64,000 nucleotides of DNA from CAXXOK01 sp963664595 (GTDB lineage Bacteria > Bacillota > Clostridia > Christensenellales > Aristaeellaceae): the NCBI GenBank assembly GCA_963664595.2, contig CAXXOK010000007.1:310001-374000 (forward strand). Reading direction: 5' to 3'. The position numbers were made by a program, and so were the translations under genes. Positions 63,282 through 64,000 of this stretch are shown here, piece by piece; position 1 is the stretch's first letter, and every line of letters begins with the position of its first letter. Under the pieces are notes generated by a model. It was given only the letters and a program-made list of their open reading frames with translations. It was not told where the DNA came from and made no database searches.

Positions 63282-64000
63282 TCAAACATATTGGACAGAA
63301 TGGTTACGAAAGAAGTCCAAAGGGGATAACCAGTCAAGTGGACGCATGGGAAGCATGTTGCTTCTGGATTGGTGGGCAGCGAGCTGCCCACCAAAATCGG
63401 CGAGGGAGTAAAACGAGTGGGAAGCATAGAACCGCTTCTGGTCCTCGCGGTGGCTGCGCTCCACCTTGCCGTTGTGCCTTGGTGTGTAGGGGCGGATCAG
63501 CTTGTGCCGTATCCCGTAACGTGCCAGCGTCGTTTCAAAGAGCGTTGGAATATTCCGCTTGCTGCTGGAAAACCGGTTGGTAAACTCAAATCCATTGTCT
63601 GTTTGCACACATTGAACCGCTATTCCTCGCCGCTCAAACCAAGCAATGGCACGCTCTGCGAAATCAGCGGACGAGTAAGTACTCTGTTCCTCGTAAGCGC
63701 CCAGAAACCGCAACCTGGTCTTCTCATCGATGGCGGTGTACTGATACAAACGCAGACCGGAATTGGCGATACAGCGTATGGGAACCACCTTCACGTCTAC
63801 CTGAATGCGCTCCCCCGGGTAACGCATTTGCTCATAAGGCTTGGGAATACACTTTCGTTTTGGCTTCTCCTTTGGAAACATGCCTTTACGCTGCATCACC
63901 CGGTACAGGCTCTCCGGCCTGCGGGTATACCCTCTTTTTCGCAATCGGAACCACAACTCAGTCAAACCAAGCCTTGGGTTTCTTCGCCGCATATCCGTGA
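63282..64000 (-). CDS. IS481-family transposase, cut by the window edge
   Basis: The C-terminal ~239 residues of a DDE transposase of a different IS481 subgroup from that at 33861. Visible: RNPRLGLTELWFRLRKRGY, IQVDVKVVPIRC (first Asp), VQTDNGFEFTNRF (second Asp), and RPYTPRHNGKVERSHREDQ (Glu), ending in PMRPLDWLSPLDFF. The frame stays open to the right edge; the N-terminal helix-turn-helix lies outside. The IS end is probably near 63270-63281 (TGTGTAGGTTTG), not proven. Confidence 0.9.
   Translation of the reverse strand, partial: TDMRRRNPRLGLTELWFRLRKRGYTRRPESLYRVMQRKGMFPKEKPKRKCIPKPYEQMRYPGERIQVDVKVVPIRCIANSGLRLYQYTAIDEKTRLRFLGAYEEQSTYSSADFAERAIAWFERRGIAVQCVQTDNGFEFTNRFSSSKRNIPTLFETTLARYGIRHKLIRPYTPRHNGKVERSHREDQKRFYASHSFYSLADFGGQLAAHQSRSNMLPMRPLDWLSPLDFFRNHSVQYV

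Overview
The window looks like chromosome of a GC-rich Gram-positive anaerobe of the class Clostridia. This rests on WhiA followed by a Crh-like HPr, a T-box leader before thrS, an ECF vitamin-transport module, a ferredoxin-dependent 2-oxoacid oxidoreductase, an ANTAR regulator beside a glutamine synthetase-like gene, a DUF3842 gene, radA-yacL, XpaC/TelA and frequent GTG/TTG starts. A Christensenellales-type organism would fit, but the sequence alone does not prove the order. No rRNA, tRNA or CRISPR array was seen.

Layout, left to right. 1-8.1 kb: a tandem chagasin-type protease inhibitor; lgt, a serine hydrolase and recX overlapping on the minus strand; then malic enzyme, a MATE pump, a HAD phosphatase and an HD nucleotidase on plus. 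8.1-13 kb: a minus operon of a riboflavin-kinase/EcfA1 fusion, EcfA2, EcfT, TruA and an MreB-like protein. 13-17.6 kb: DUF3842, an unknown protein, an ECF S component, a uridine-kinase-like enzyme and a large membrane protein. 17.7-23.2 kb: an alpha/beta hydrolase, nadA-nadB-nadC (de novo NAD synthesis) and an orphan BMP-type binding protein. 23.4-24.6 kb: corA behind a long leader with a strong promoter, a 32-codon upstream ORF and a terminator-like hairpin touching the corA start. 24.6-33.7 kb: uvrC, radA, yacL, a threonine aldolase-like enzyme and an 872-residue SH3-type surface protein. 33.7-35.9 kb: repeats and a complete IS481-type insertion sequence. 35.9-39.8 kb: xpaC, telA, a glutamine synthetase-like gene and an ANTAR regulator. 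40-43.6 kb: a four-gene 2-oxoacid:ferredoxin oxidoreductase operon whose alpha subunit has a tail of about 285 residues. 43.7-50.1 kb: ROK kinase, then whiA, HPr-like, an unknown protein, a GH13 amylase and recF. 50.2-55.3 kb: a repeat copy, a Smr-less MutS2, and an AT-richer ECF sigma/membrane-protein cassette that appears to have split a small gene. 55.4-64 kb: T-box-thrS, a DUF1801 protein, another repeat copy, an Lpl-type ABC importer, DegV and a partial IS481-type transposase.

The observations I rate highest are: (1) the corA leader, whose upstream ORF begins M-D-A-D-P and resembles in layout the Mg-sensing leader peptides of enterobacterial mgtA/corA; (2) a 173-bp structured repeat found downstream of three plus-strand genes, each time between two near-identical copies of that gene's own terminator hairpin, one copy being cut by the IS481 element with a 5-bp target duplication; (3) the riboflavin kinase-EcfA1 fusion; (4) the helical tail on VorB; and (5) the sigma/anti-sigma-like cassette interrupting a Cas2/SinR-like small gene.
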